A stretch of 64,000 bases of DNA. Source: Halopelagius fulvigenes (GTDB taxonomy: Archaea > Halobacteriota > Halobacteria > Halobacteriales > Haloferacaceae). Below are positions 25,770 to 34,534 of this stretch, piece after piece. Where the stretch lies: the NCBI RefSeq assembly GCF_042662625.1, contig NZ_JBHSXH010000005.1, forward strand, positions 12,750-76,749, read 5' to 3'. Positions within the stretch are counted from its first letter, which is position 1; every line of letters starts with the position of its first letter. Position numbers and translations under genes: made by a program. The notes under the pieces were generated by a model. That model was not told the origin of the DNA. It did no database searches and saw only the letters and a program-made list of their open reading frames with translations.

Positions 25770-25990
25770 GCCAGTTCGCGTGATTGATCGAGGACAACGA
25801 CATTGGCGGCCTCTCCGACCGCGAGAAGGCCGTGTGCGTGTTAGGGGTGACACGCGTCGTCGAAGACGTACACGTCCGAGTCCGCCGCGACAACGGCGCG
25901 CTGTAGGCCTACGAGGGTGGCGTCTGGACGCCCGACGGTGAACGCGCCCTTCGACACGGCGCGCGGCAGGCACTCGGGCCGATGCACTGC
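25770..25990 (+). pseudogene. Virus/plasmid primase-type fragment
   Basis: A frame with one stop reads LIEDNDIGGLSDREKAVCVL, then VHVRVRRDNGAL, a TAG, and AYEGGVWTPDGERALRHGAR. The last block resembles the N-terminal part of P4/D5-type primases (x-Y-x-G-V-W-x-x-DGE). Neither a start nor the catalytic domain is present. GC-rich composition differs from the AT-rich surroundings. Confidence 0.35.
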
Positions 25991-26032
25991 GGCCAGCGAG
26001 AAGCCATAGGGACGACGAAACTAATTCTTCAG

Positions 26033-26254
26033 TTAAGGAGGAGTCCTCCGCGCAACCATGACCTCCCCATCCCCTCGGACAGTTACTTCGTGCCCGCAGT
26101 AGCAAAACATGATAGTAGTGGATTCATCCTCCACCGAGTTAACGAACTCCGCGAGTACTCCAGGGTCAATTGTTTCATAGAGAGGTGGAACGTCAGGCGA
26201 GGGTGTATTTATTTCTGAGACTATATTTTCGATAAGTTCAGTAGACGAGGCCAT
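26033..26254 (-). CDS. HalOD1-domain small protein
   Basis: 73 aa. LIENIVSEINTPSPDVPPLY, ETIDPGVLAEFV and a final strand pair FCYCGHEVTVRGDGEVMV follow the HalOD1 (halobacterial output domain 1) pattern PPLYxxIDPxxL...G..VTV. Such proteins are stand-alone output domains linked to two-component or Bat-type signalling. It is intact and monocistronic. Confidence 0.75.
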   Translation of the reverse strand: MASSTELIENIVSEINTPSPDVPPLYETIDPGVLAEFVNSVEDESTTIMFCYCGHEVTVRGDGEVMVARRTPP

Positions 26255-27034
26255 ACAGGATTTAGACGGCTTTATTGCAAAAGGATAGTGGCTGATTATG
26301 TGAGGAAGAGGGTTACACCTCGACAGAAAGGGTTCTACCGCCGCGGCCCAGTTTCGCGTTTAGTTAGTCGGTCGTCTCGGCGTTTACGTCGGCGGGGAGA
26401 CGCTCACCAGGCGCGAAGGGTTCGCGGGGTTCGACGCGCCCACCGTCGGCGACGAGACGGCGTGGTGTCCGACGCGGTGAGGGTGGCGAGGGTGAGGCCG
26501 CCGGAGACGTGCCGAGGGCATCGTCCACGTCGGCGACGGGGACCGCGGGGAAGGGACGCTTTCGAAGCGCGCACAAGACGAAGCGTGAGGAGGGCCGGCG
26601 CCAAGTGCATCCCTGCCGACCTCGACCGCCTCGCGCACCGCGCCGGCTGTTCGGCGCAGAACTAACCGCCCGCCAGCGGGGGTTCTCCCCACCTACCCCG
26701 AAATAGGAGCGTGCCACGGGCGGTTGTTTGACGACGCCGTCGAGCACCACCTATGGCCGTCCTCACGGAGGTAGCACGTCTGCCAGACCCCCCGAAGCAA
26801 CGAACAGAGAACTCCGCGCTCTCGTCGAAGAGCACCGTGACGACGCCGTCAGGGAACTCGCCAGCAGTATCCTCGCGTCTTGGTCACCGCCTCGGCATTT
26901 AGTGTGACAGAACCAATCGCTCAGAACAGGGAAGACAAAGATCGTTCGTAATTCGAGAATCAAATCCTAATTCAGAGAGAAGGTGGGAGAAGCACCCTAC
27001 TTTTCCTGCTAACCGACGAAGAACCAATCAACGA
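26255..27034. other. GC-rich relic region
   Basis: No intact gene. Plus-strand pieces such as VGRLGVYVGGETLTRREGFA, then FDAPTVGDETAW, and ELRALVEEHRDDAVRELASS (about 26800-26880) look like protein-coding DNA interrupted by stops, probably former virus or plasmid genes. Long frames at 26364-26750 on the minus strand are GC-driven shadows. Confidence 0.45.
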
Positions 27035-27946
27035 ATGGACAACCGATTCAGCCGATGGCTGCTCCTCTCCGGACATCGATTTAGCGTCGCCACTGGCGTA
27101 CTCTTCGCCATGACTCTGGTGGTGCTTATCCCTCTCTTCTCACGGTTCGCCATCCGCAGTTTCACGCCGCTGTTGTATATCGCGAGCGCATTGGTCGGAG
27201 GGAATATCACGCTCATCACCCTTGTGGTCGCGCTCAGTCAAGTGATCCTCTCCCAAGAACTAGAGTCTCCGGGGTCGCTCCGAGACGAGGTTGGCCGAAC
27301 AGCCGACTACCGGCAGGCAGCCCTCACCCAGCCGGCACCCCCGACCGATCCAGGCGACTTCCTGCAACAACTCCTTCAGCAGACCCAAGAGCGCGCCGGT
27401 TCGCTCACAGAACTCCTCTCTGATTCCACCACCGAACCTAGTACCCACCTTATCGACGAACTACCAGAGGAATGTGCCAAAGTGAGCGAGCGACTCGACA
27501 CAACATCGGAGAAGCTCTCTTCGGTGATCGTTCCCCTCTTCGGCATTAAATACGCGACCTACATTCATGAGTGTCATCAGCTCGAGTCGGCTTACGAAGG
27601 AGGTGATTATGAACAGCTGCTCTCCACACTTGATGCGTTGAGCGCCGATTTGAAGAATCTCGACATTGCTCGACAGTACTTTACAACGATATTCATGAAG
27701 GAAGAACTCGCGAAGCTCTCTCGATCCCTCTTGTATGTCGGTATACTGGCTGTTCCTCTCCCGGTCGCGTTACTCATTCAGATTGCTTCCTATCCCACGG
27801 CGGCTGCCCCTATGCCGGTGATATTCGGCTTCACTCTTCTGACGGTTGTGGTTGGCCTCACCCCTCTTGCGCTCTTGATAGCGTTTATCCTCCGGGTAGC
27901 TAGGGTGACCCAGCATATCGCGTCAATCGCTCCATTCATGACATAG
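27035..27946 (+). CDS. Four-TM membrane protein with large soluble loop, paralogue B
   Basis: 303 aa, same plan as the protein at 22128-23108: two N-terminal helices, a soluble region of about 140 residues, two C-terminal helices. Shared blocks are SRWLLLSGHRF, SLRDEVGRTADYRQA, ARQYFTTIFMKEELAKLSRS and ILRVARVTQHIASIAPF. Overall identity looks low, so the two diverged long ago or were acquired separately. Function unknown. It is flanked on the right by the second copy of the 26-bp repeat. Confidence 0.7.
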   Translation: MDNRFSRWLLLSGHRFSVATGVLFAMTLVVLIPLFSRFAIRSFTPLLYIASALVGGNITLITLVVALSQVILSQELESPGSLRDEVGRTADYRQAALTQPAPPTDPGDFLQQLLQQTQERAGSLTELLSDSTTEPSTHLIDELPEECAKVSERLDTTSEKLSSVIVPLFGIKYATYIHECHQLESAYEGGDYEQLLSTLDALSADLKNLDIARQYFTTIFMKEELAKLSRSLLYVGILAVPLPVALLIQIASYPTAAAPMPVIFGFTLLTVVVGLTPLALLIAFILRVARVTQHIASIAPFMT

Positions 27947-28061
27947 CGCCAACCACGACTAGGGATTGGTTTCGTTGACGTCCGAGAGGACGAATTAGTT
28001 GTATCACTCCTAGAAAGACAGCAGTCACCAGTCAGTTGATAGCACGGATTTCGAGCAGTAA

Positions 28062-28087
28062 GCACGCGCTACTTAGCATATCGAGTG
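28062..28087 (+). repeat. 26-bp direct repeat, copy 2
   Basis: Identical to 25592-25617, about 2.47 kb apart in the same orientation. The surrounding 60 nt are also related, including TTAACC and GGATAAGCCA. Confidence 0.7.
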
Positions 28088-28208
28088 GACGGTTCTTGAT
28101 TAACCTCGGATAAGCCAAAATGGCCAGAAATGCTATTGGCTCTATGAGGATTTACCTTTTCTATCCATTCTACAAGGGTATAACTAACCAGGATCGAATT
28201 TATCCGAT

Positions 28209-28649
28209 ATGGATTCTACTGACAAGGAGAATCACCATAACCTCCTCGCACACGTTCTTCTTCCGGTCGCAAACGAGGAGGACGCTCGCGACACCGCTCG
28301 TGTACTGGCACCGTACGACCCCGAGCGTGTGACGGCATTACACGTAGTAGAAAAGGGTGGAGGAGTCCCCGATAAGACGCCGGTCGAACAGTCCGAAGAA
28401 GTAGCGGAGGAAGCCTTCGCGGCGGTCCGCGAAGTGTTTCCTGACGCTGCGGACCAAACGGCCTATTCGAGGGATATCGTTGAGGCGATCTTTGATGCCG
28501 CCGACGAAGTCGGAGCGAGCGCCATCGCATATCGGTCTCGCGGTGGTGGCCGTCTCATGCAGTTCCTCTCGGGTGACCTCTCACTCCAACTCGTAACGCA
28601 AGCGGAGTACCCCGTCATTGCACTCCCCCGGAGGGACGCCGAAACATGA
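28209..28649 (+). CDS. Universal stress protein (UspA family)
   Basis: 146 aa. The N-terminal strand HVLLPVANEEDA, VTALHVVEKGGG and a C-terminal nucleotide-loop type segment SRGGGRLMQFLSGDLSLQL, then YPVIALPRRD, define a single Usp domain. It overlaps the following permease gene by ATGA, so they are translated together. The permease itself carries two Usp domains, which suggests that the three Usp domains form one nucleotide-sensing assembly controlling transport. Confidence 0.85.
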   Translation: MDSTDKENHHNLLAHVLLPVANEEDARDTARVLAPYDPERVTALHVVEKGGGVPDKTPVEQSEEVAEEAFAAVREVFPDAADQTAYSRDIVEAIFDAADEVGASAIAYRSRGGGRLMQFLSGDLSLQLVTQAEYPVIALPRRDAET

Positions 28650-30889
28650 GCGCAGGCGACGAGGAACTAGCGAAAGACCTCGGGCCGCTCGCGGCCCTGA
28701 CCATCGGCGTCGGCACGATGATCGGGGCGGGAATCTTCGTCCTTCCGGGAACGGCCATTGAGAGCGCCGGCTGGCACGCCGTCCTCTCGTTCGTCTTAGG
28801 CGGCGCGATCGCATTACTGACTGCCTTCTCCGCGAGCGAACTCGGAACGGCGATGCCGAAGTCCGGCGGTGCGTACTACTACGTGAATCAGGCTCTCGGA
28901 CCGCTGTTCGGCTCAATAACGGGGTGGGCGAACTGGCTCGGACTGGCCTTCGCGAGTTCCTTCTACATGGTCGGATTCGGGCAATACGTCCAAGCTATCG
29001 TCGGCATCTCCGGATCGCTATCGCTGGGGTTCGTCACGGTCTCTCCGGTGAAGATGATCGCGCTTCTCGGCGCGGCGTTCTTCGTCTTCGTCAACTACGT
29101 CGGCGCGAAGGAGACGGGCCGACTCCAGAACGTCATCGTCGGTATACTCGTAATCATTCTCGCGGTGTTCACGGTCGTGGGGGCGCTCAGGGCCGACTTG
29201 AGCAACCTCCCTGCGGGGAAGGGGTTCACTCCCTTGGTCACGACGACGGGAGTTATCTTCGTTTCTTACCTCGGGTTCGTCCAGATTACGAGCGTCGCAG
29301 AGGAGATCCAAGATCCCGACAGGAGCCTTCCGCGGGCGATTATTGGGAGCGTTGTCCTCGTGACGAGTATCTACGCGCTCGTACTGCTTACGATGACGGC
29401 CGCGGTCGAACAAGGATTCATCGCCGAACAACAACTCGCCGGAAACATCGCAGTGGTCGAAGTCGGTCGGCTCCTACTCGGTCCCGTCGGTGCGGTGGCG
29501 CTTCTCCTAGGCGGCCTCCTCGCAACAGCCTCCAGCGCCAACGCGTCGATCCTCGCATCGTCTCGAATCAACTTCGCGATGGGTCGCGACCGCATCGTCA
29601 CTCCCGAGATCAACGCAATACACAACCGCTTCGGCACTCCCTACCGCGCCATCGCGATCACCGGCGGACTCATCCTCTTGTTCATCGCCGCCGGTAGCGT
29701 CGAGTTGCTCGCGACCCTGGGGAGCGTCCTCCACCTGATCATCTACGGACTGCTCAACATCGCCCTGATAGTGATGCGAGAGGCCAACGTCGTAGATTAC
29801 GAGCCATCGTACCGCGTCCCGCTCTACCCCGCAATCCCGATTCTCGGGGTCGTTCTCTCGTTCGCGCTCATCGCGTTCATCTCGCCGACCGTGATCCTAC
29901 TCAGCGCGTTGTTGGTCGGCGGTGCCATCCTCTGGTACCTCGCGTACGCGAAGTCGCGCACGACCGTCCAAGGGGTCCTCCCCGAGTTCATCCTTGAACG
30001 GAGCGAGACGATGCCCGACGCAGTCGTCTCGGCCGCAACGAGCGTGAAACCCGATGGCGGCGAGTATCGAGTGATGGTTCCGCTGGCGAATCCAGAACAC
30101 GAGTCCGACCTCATCACCCTCGCAAGCGCAATCGCCAAACAGCGAGGCGGAATCGTTGAAGCACTACATATTGTCACCGTTCCAGATCAGACCACACTTG
30201 AGTTCGCGGCAGAGCAGTTCGACGAGGAGAAAAAAGAGTCCCAAGCACTCCTCGATGCCGCGGAACGTGACACCGAGTCGTTCGGAACCCCAATCGAGAA
30301 GTCGACCATCTTCTCACATCGATCGTTCGAGGAGATTTTCGACGCGGCGCGTTCACACGACGCCGACCTGGTCGTCATGGGTTGGGGGCCGGAGTCTCAC
30401 GGTTCACCAGGTCGAATCGAGAGCGCCATGGACGACCTCGGAACGAGTCTCCCCTGCGACGTCGTCGCTCTCAGGAACCGTGGCTTCGATCCGGATCACC
30501 TCCTCGTTCCCACCGCGGGCGGTCCCTCTTCAGATCTCTCCGCGGAGATTGCCACGCTGCTCCAAAGCGAGTACGGCTCTCGGATCACCCTACTCAACGT
30601 CGACGACGACCGAGAAGCGGGTCAGGAGTTCCTCGAGAATTGGGCCTCCGAACGTAACCTCGGCGAGGCGAACCTCCGCGTCGAAGGTGGTGACGTGAGT
30701 ACAGCGATCGCGGACGCCGCGAAGGACTGTACTATGGTGATTATCGGAGCGACCGGTCGTGGACTCCTCTCGCGGTTACTGCAGGGGTCCGAAGTAGTCG
30801 AGGCCGCCGAAGGCGTCGACCGTACAGTGCTCTTGGCCGAACGGCCGACCGACCGATCGCTCCGCGAGCGGTTGTTCGGACGGCGGTGA
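28646..30889 (+). CDS. APC-family permease fused to two Usp domains
   Basis: 747 aa. Residues about 12-455 form an APC-type transporter: the consensus GVGTMIGAGIFVLPG in TM1, then about 12 helices. Two Usp domains follow at about 470-600 (YRVMVPLANPEHESDLITLA) and 613-740 (HLLVPTAGGPSSDLSAEIAT). The second ends with an ATP-loop type IIGATGRGLLSRLLQGSEVV. The first Usp loop is degenerate (MGWGPESHGSPGR). The substrate is probably an amino acid or other organic cation. Coupling to a free UspA and the neighbouring Trk genes suggests a role in osmotic or energy stress. Confidence 0.9.
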   Translation: MSAGDEELAKDLGPLAALTIGVGTMIGAGIFVLPGTAIESAGWHAVLSFVLGGAIALLTAFSASELGTAMPKSGGAYYYVNQALGPLFGSITGWANWLGLAFASSFYMVGFGQYVQAIVGISGSLSLGFVTVSPVKMIALLGAAFFVFVNYVGAKETGRLQNVIVGILVIILAVFTVVGALRADLSNLPAGKGFTPLVTTTGVIFVSYLGFVQITSVAEEIQDPDRSLPRAIIGSVVLVTSIYALVLLTMTAAVEQGFIAEQQLAGNIAVVEVGRLLLGPVGAVALLLGGLLATASSANASILASSRINFAMGRDRIVTPEINAIHNRFGTPYRAIAITGGLILLFIAAGSVELLATLGSVLHLIIYGLLNIALIVMREANVVDYEPSYRVPLYPAIPILGVVLSFALIAFISPTVILLSALLVGGAILWYLAYAKSRTTVQGVLPEFILERSETMPDAVVSAATSVKPDGGEYRVMVPLANPEHESDLITLASAIAKQRGGIVEALHIVTVPDQTTLEFAAEQFDEEKKESQALLDAAERDTESFGTPIEKSTIFSHRSFEEIFDAARSHDADLVVMGWGPESHGSPGRIESAMDDLGTSLPCDVVALRNRGFDPDHLLVPTAGGPSSDLSAEIATLLQSEYGSRITLLNVDDDREAGQEFLENWASERNLGEANLRVEGGDVSTAIADAAKDCTMVIIGATGRGLLSRLLQGSEVVEAAEGVDRTVLLAERPTDRSLRERLFGRR

Positions 30890-30902
30890 GGTGAACTCGG
30901 TC

Positions 30903-31571
30903 TCACTCGAACGCTTCCGCCACTCGGCTCCACGTCCCGGACGGAGTAATGAGGGTGACGTGGTCTCCGGCCTTGATTCGTGTATCACCGTTCGGGACGG
31001 TCGAACGAGACTCAAGACGCTCTTGATGAACGGAGATAACTGTCACGTCGTCACCTAAGATTCGAGACGATACAGCTTCCGAAATAGTCCGATTCGCAAT
31101 TGAAGAATTCTCGCTGACTCGGATCTCGAGAATCTCCGTGTTTCCTCGGAAGATCCGCCGATCGACGATAGAGGGATGCACGACGGACGAATAGAACTGC
31201 TCCGCGACCAGCCGATAGGGGTTTCCGACCGTCTCTATCCCGAACTGCTCGAAGAGGCGGCCGTGTTCGGCGTTGTTTATGATGGAAGCGGTCGTATCGA
31301 TGCCGAGTTGCTGTCCGAACAAACAGGTCGTGATGTTGACCGCGTCGTTACTCGTACTCGCAACGAGGGCGTCCGCTCCTTCTCCTCCGGCCTCCTCGAG
31401 AGTCTGTAACGACGCCGGGTCGTCGTTGATGACGGTACAGTCGTACTCTGCACGGACGGTCTCGGCTCGTTCGGGGTCTTCTTCGATGACGACGAGGTCG
31501 ATACCGTCTTCGACTGCAAGTTCGACGAGGCGTCGTCCGACATCGTCGGCCCCAACGATGATTACGGTCAT
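30903..31571 (-). CDS. trkA: TrkA-type NAD-binding regulatory subunit, single unit
   Basis: 222 aa: one TrkA_N Rossmann domain (about 1-135) and one TrkA_C domain (about 140-222). The nucleotide loop is VGADDVGRRL where most members have GxGxxG, so one glycine is replaced. The acidic end of beta-2 (VVIEEDPERAE) and the VASTSNDAVNITTCL block are normal. It is divergent from TrkH at 31733 and probably gates it. It is half the size of the TrkA at 34535, which has two such units. It converges with the permease gene at a 13-nt gap. Confidence 0.85.
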   Translation of the reverse strand: MTVIIVGADDVGRRLVELAVEDGIDLVVIEEDPERAETVRAEYDCTVINDDPASLQTLEEAGGEGADALVASTSNDAVNITTCLFGQQLGIDTTASIINNAEHGRLFEQFGIETVGNPYRLVAEQFYSSVVHPSIVDRRIFRGNTEILEIRVSENSSIANRTISEAVSSRILGDDVTVISVHQERLESRSTVPNGDTRIKAGDHVTLITPSGTWSRVAEAFE

Positions 31572-31732
31572 AATGTTAGGTATTCGTACACGATGGTAGT
31601 GGCTCGGGAATCTTGGACCTTCGGCTACGTGACGGCCGAGCGGCCGTTACGGTTCTCTAACCAAATCAGTCTGGAGTACGGTGCAGGATCTCTCTGTGGT
31701 GACTGCCACAATCTCGCGAGATGGGGGGTCAA
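31572..31732. promoter_or_regulatory. Divergent trkA/trkH intergenic region
   Basis: This 161-nt gap must hold both promoters. I see no strong dyad. GGGGGGTC at 31724-31731 is the ribosome binding site of the trkH gene. Confidence 0.4.
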
Positions 31733-33286
31733 ATGAGCGCGTCGACGTTCGACTTGGACATCTACGTAGATTGGCGCTCCAGTTTCAGTTTCCTCGGAAC
31801 GATCCTGAAGGTGTTAGCTCTCGGGCCCCTATTCCCGGCTCTCGTCGCTCTCTATTATGGAGAGGATCTCCTCCCGTTTCTGGTGGCTGCGGCCGCGATG
31901 GCCGTCACTGGTGTGGGGCTCGAACGGCTTCGTACTGACCGTGACCTTGGAAACCGTGAAGCGCTTCTCATGGTGAGCGTGACGTGGTTAGTGGTCCCCC
32001 TCTTCGGGACGATACCCTATCTCGTCGCGGGGCAGGGAACCGTCGCACACCCGGTAAATGCCCTGTTTGAGAGTATGAGCGGGTTCACGACCACAGGTGC
32101 GACCGTCCTCGGAGAGATATCCGTCGAACAGCACTCCCGTTCGATCATGATGTGGCGACAGCTCACCCAGTGGATCGGCGGGATGGGTATCCTCGTGCTC
32201 ATGGTGGCGATTCTCTCCGAACTGTCCGTCGGCGGAGCGCAGATCATCAGCGAGGAGGCACCGGGATTTTCGCTCGAGAAGCTGACACCGCGTATTCAAG
32301 AGACCGCCCGTACCCTCTGGAAGATCTATCTCGGGTTTACCATCGCAGCGGCACTCGTCTACTACGGCCTCCACCTCGCCGGCCTCGCTCCAAATATGGA
32401 CCTCTACAACGCCATCGCGCATGCCTTGACGACCTTACCGACCGGTGGCTTCTCACCCAAAGCTCGGAGCGTGGAAGCCTTCACACCGATTGTTCAGTGG
32501 GCCGTGATGCCGTTCATGATCGTCGCGGGGACCAACTTTGCGTTGTTCTGGTACGTTCTCCAGGGTGAGCCGAAGCGACTCACGGATAATCCGGAGTTCC
32601 GATCGTATCTCCTCGCCATCGGGGTCGTCGGACTGCTCATCTCGGTCCTCCTCGGTAGTGGAGTCGGACTGGCAACCGTTCCGTCGAATATCGGCCCCCT
32701 CGTCGGAGACGTCGAGAACTCCCTGCGTCAAGGGCTCTTTCAGACCATCGCCATCGTCACGACTACCGGGTACGCCAGTATGGACTTCAACACGTGGTCA
32801 CAGCCGACGCAGCTCGTCCTCCTGTTCGCCATGTTCCTCGGTGGGTCCGCGGGGTCGGCCGCCGGGTCGATAAAGATCGTCCGCTGGTACATCGTCTACC
32901 GCGCGATGGGTCGGCAACTGTTCACGACCGTCCACCCAACCGCGGTTCGCCCCCTCCGAATGTCTGACAGCGTGATAGACGAGGAGACGGTCAGGGACAT
33001 ATTCATCTTCGTCCTCCTCTTCGTCTCGCTCTTCGTATTCTCGACGATAGTGATCTACCTGGACGCGGTCCGAACCGGCCTCGGAATCTCCGCGCTGGAA
33101 GCGATGAGCGTCGCGATAGCGACGTTGGGGAATATCGGTCCGGGGTTCGGTATCGTCGGACCGATGAACAGTTTCCTCCCCTTCTCTAACCTCGCTAAAC
33201 TCTACATGGTGTTCCTGATGTGGATCGGTCGGCTCGAGATAATATCCGTCCTCGTCGTCTTCACCCCGGCCTACTGGCGACGGTAA
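31733..33286 (+). CDS. trkH: TrkH-family potassium uptake channel subunit 1
   Basis: 517 aa from ATG 31733, chosen because GGGGGGTCA lies directly before it; ATG 31721 overlaps that site. The four selectivity-filter loops are clear: SMSGFTTTGATVL, TTLPTGGFSPKA, IVTTTGYASMDFN and TLGNIGPGFGIVGPM, each between paired helices. It is therefore a complete K+ translocating subunit. The partner TrkA is divergent upstream, and a second TrkA/TrkH pair follows at 34535-37365. Confidence 0.9.
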   Translation: MSASTFDLDIYVDWRSSFSFLGTILKVLALGPLFPALVALYYGEDLLPFLVAAAAMAVTGVGLERLRTDRDLGNREALLMVSVTWLVVPLFGTIPYLVAGQGTVAHPVNALFESMSGFTTTGATVLGEISVEQHSRSIMMWRQLTQWIGGMGILVLMVAILSELSVGGAQIISEEAPGFSLEKLTPRIQETARTLWKIYLGFTIAAALVYYGLHLAGLAPNMDLYNAIAHALTTLPTGGFSPKARSVEAFTPIVQWAVMPFMIVAGTNFALFWYVLQGEPKRLTDNPEFRSYLLAIGVVGLLISVLLGSGVGLATVPSNIGPLVGDVENSLRQGLFQTIAIVTTTGYASMDFNTWSQPTQLVLLFAMFLGGSAGSAAGSIKIVRWYIVYRAMGRQLFTTVHPTAVRPLRMSDSVIDEETVRDIFIFVLLFVSLFVFSTIVIYLDAVRTGLGISALEAMSVAIATLGNIGPGFGIVGPMNSFLPFSNLAKLYMVFLMWIGRLEIISVLVVFTPAYWRR

Positions 33287-33392
33287 CTTCCATCTCGGAT
33301 TTAACAACAGAATGAAATCGATAGTAGATGACTCAGTAGAGTTACGTCCCTACTGACGCTGATCTTTAACTCGTCGCCGACTATTTTCGAAC

Positions 33393-33623
33393 ATGGAGGA
33401 CTCGCTAACAGAGATTACGAACTGCTCGGTATTCTCCTATTCTAACGAGGTCCTGGTTGAGGTTCACGGATACACAGAAGATGGAGAGTTTACCGCTATC
33501 ACCTACCAATTCAGTCCGACAGAAACTGATGAGATGCAACTCCAACCACGAGGCCAAATCGACAGCGCCCACGAAGACGAGATTCAGAACATCTTGGCTG
33601 AGAAGGGCTATACAGTCGTATGA
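33393..33623 (+). CDS. Small unknown protein, first gene of an ATGA pair
   Basis: 76 aa, acidic: MEDSLTEITNCSVFSYSNEV, a strand ITYQFSPTETDEMQLQ and a tail helix EDEIQNILAEKGY. No family recognised. Its stop overlaps the ATG of the next gene (33620-33623), so the two are translationally coupled. The second gene has a paralogue at 41589 with a different upstream partner, an HTH protein. Confidence 0.55.
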   Translation: MEDSLTEITNCSVFSYSNEVLVEVHGYTEDGEFTAITYQFSPTETDEMQLQPRGQIDSAHEDEIQNILAEKGYTVV

Positions 33624-33901
33624 GATACAAAGAGATACTCCTGACCATCGATAAAGGGGAGGAGCGGAAGCGTATCACTAAGCGGGTGTCGGGTATTCGA
33701 ACGAAAACGACTGGTAAGAGAATCGAGTATCGGACGAATACCGGGTATCTGCTTGCTGTTCTCACGGATACACAACTTCCGTCTGGCGAGACCGGATCCA
33801 AACTTCGCTATCGGGTGACTCTCATTGGTCCCTCACACGCCCATGCTCGTGCCCAAGCGCACCGAATCCGACAGGCTGTTGCAGACTTCAAAGCTAACTG
33901 A
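33620..33901 (+). CDS. Conserved 93-residue protein, paralogue of 41589-41867
   Basis: 93 aa, basic: ILLTIDKGEERKRITKRVSG, then KRIEYRTNTGYLLAVLTDTQ, LPSGETGSKLRYRVTLIGPS and a C-terminal helix RAQAHRIRQAVADF. The protein at 41589-41867 has the same blocks (RVSGLSARTE, IEYRSQSGYRLAVL, LPNGDAGTQLEYRTTILSP). Both are second genes in ATGA-coupled pairs. Fold prediction by eye gives two beta sheets and an end helix. The role is unknown; a nucleic-acid or partner-binding function is possible. Confidence 0.6.
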   Translation: MRYKEILLTIDKGEERKRITKRVSGIRTKTTGKRIEYRTNTGYLLAVLTDTQLPSGETGSKLRYRVTLIGPSHAHARAQAHRIRQAVADFKAN

Positions 33902-34026
33902 GCATCCTCCGTGTATCGCCTGTTTCAGGCGACGTTATGGACATAATCCATACTACTAACAGTATTCGGCAGAGATGGACAACTAGATCGGTCGGAACAG
34001 CCACGTTGAACGTCGACTTTCCAATA

Positions 34027-34428
34027 ATGGAACCTCCTCGGTCGAAAACGGCTAAGATAGCAACTGTACTCCAGAGGTGTCTCGAAGTCTCTACTCGCGT
34101 TGGACTACGTAGCCTCCTCGTCGTTAGCGGGTGGTTCGCTATCTACGCCGTCGTCGGTTTTCTTGGATCGACCGTCGGATGGATCGATCCGTCGTATCCG
34201 TTATTCTCGCTGGAGCGAGACCCCTTCTTCGTCATCGGAATTACCCTGGTCGCCCTCAGCACTGGCGTGGTTACTTCTTCGCTCCTTTTACATCACTTCC
34301 TCGTCGGCTTCGAAGACGACGAGTCACAGTTCTCCGTACTCTTGGGGTTTGTCAGCCTCGGCTTTAGCGCTGCAGTACTCCGAGTCACCCTCCCCATCGC
34401 AGTCGAGATTCTTCTCCGCGTTTTCTGA
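34027..34428 (+). CDS. Small three-helix membrane protein
   Basis: 133 aa from ATG 34027; the frame is open to 33937. Hydrophobic segments are LLVVSGWFAIYAVVGFLGST, FFVIGITLVALSTGVVTSSL and VLLGFVSLGFSAAVLRVTLP. An acidic loop (FEDDESQFS) lies between the second and third. No family recognised. Its position between the two Trk systems suggests, but does not show, a link to potassium uptake. Confidence 0.55.
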   Translation: MEPPRSKTAKIATVLQRCLEVSTRVGLRSLLVVSGWFAIYAVVGFLGSTVGWIDPSYPLFSLERDPFFVIGITLVALSTGVVTSSLLLHHFLVGFEDDESQFSVLLGFVSLGFSAAVLRVTLPIAVEILLRVF

Positions 34429-34534
34429 GGTACCTTTAATTCCGAAGCCATATTACGCCACTCTGAACGGCGCGAACGGATTTTAGTAGGCTTCGCTCGT
34501 AGTCGCACCTAATGAACACGTTGGGGGCGAACCG

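Noticed and set aside
26364..26750. Minus-strand ORF of 128 codons in the GC-rich relic
   Set aside because: Pro/Arg/Ser-rich shadow; the plus strand shows better coding character with stops.
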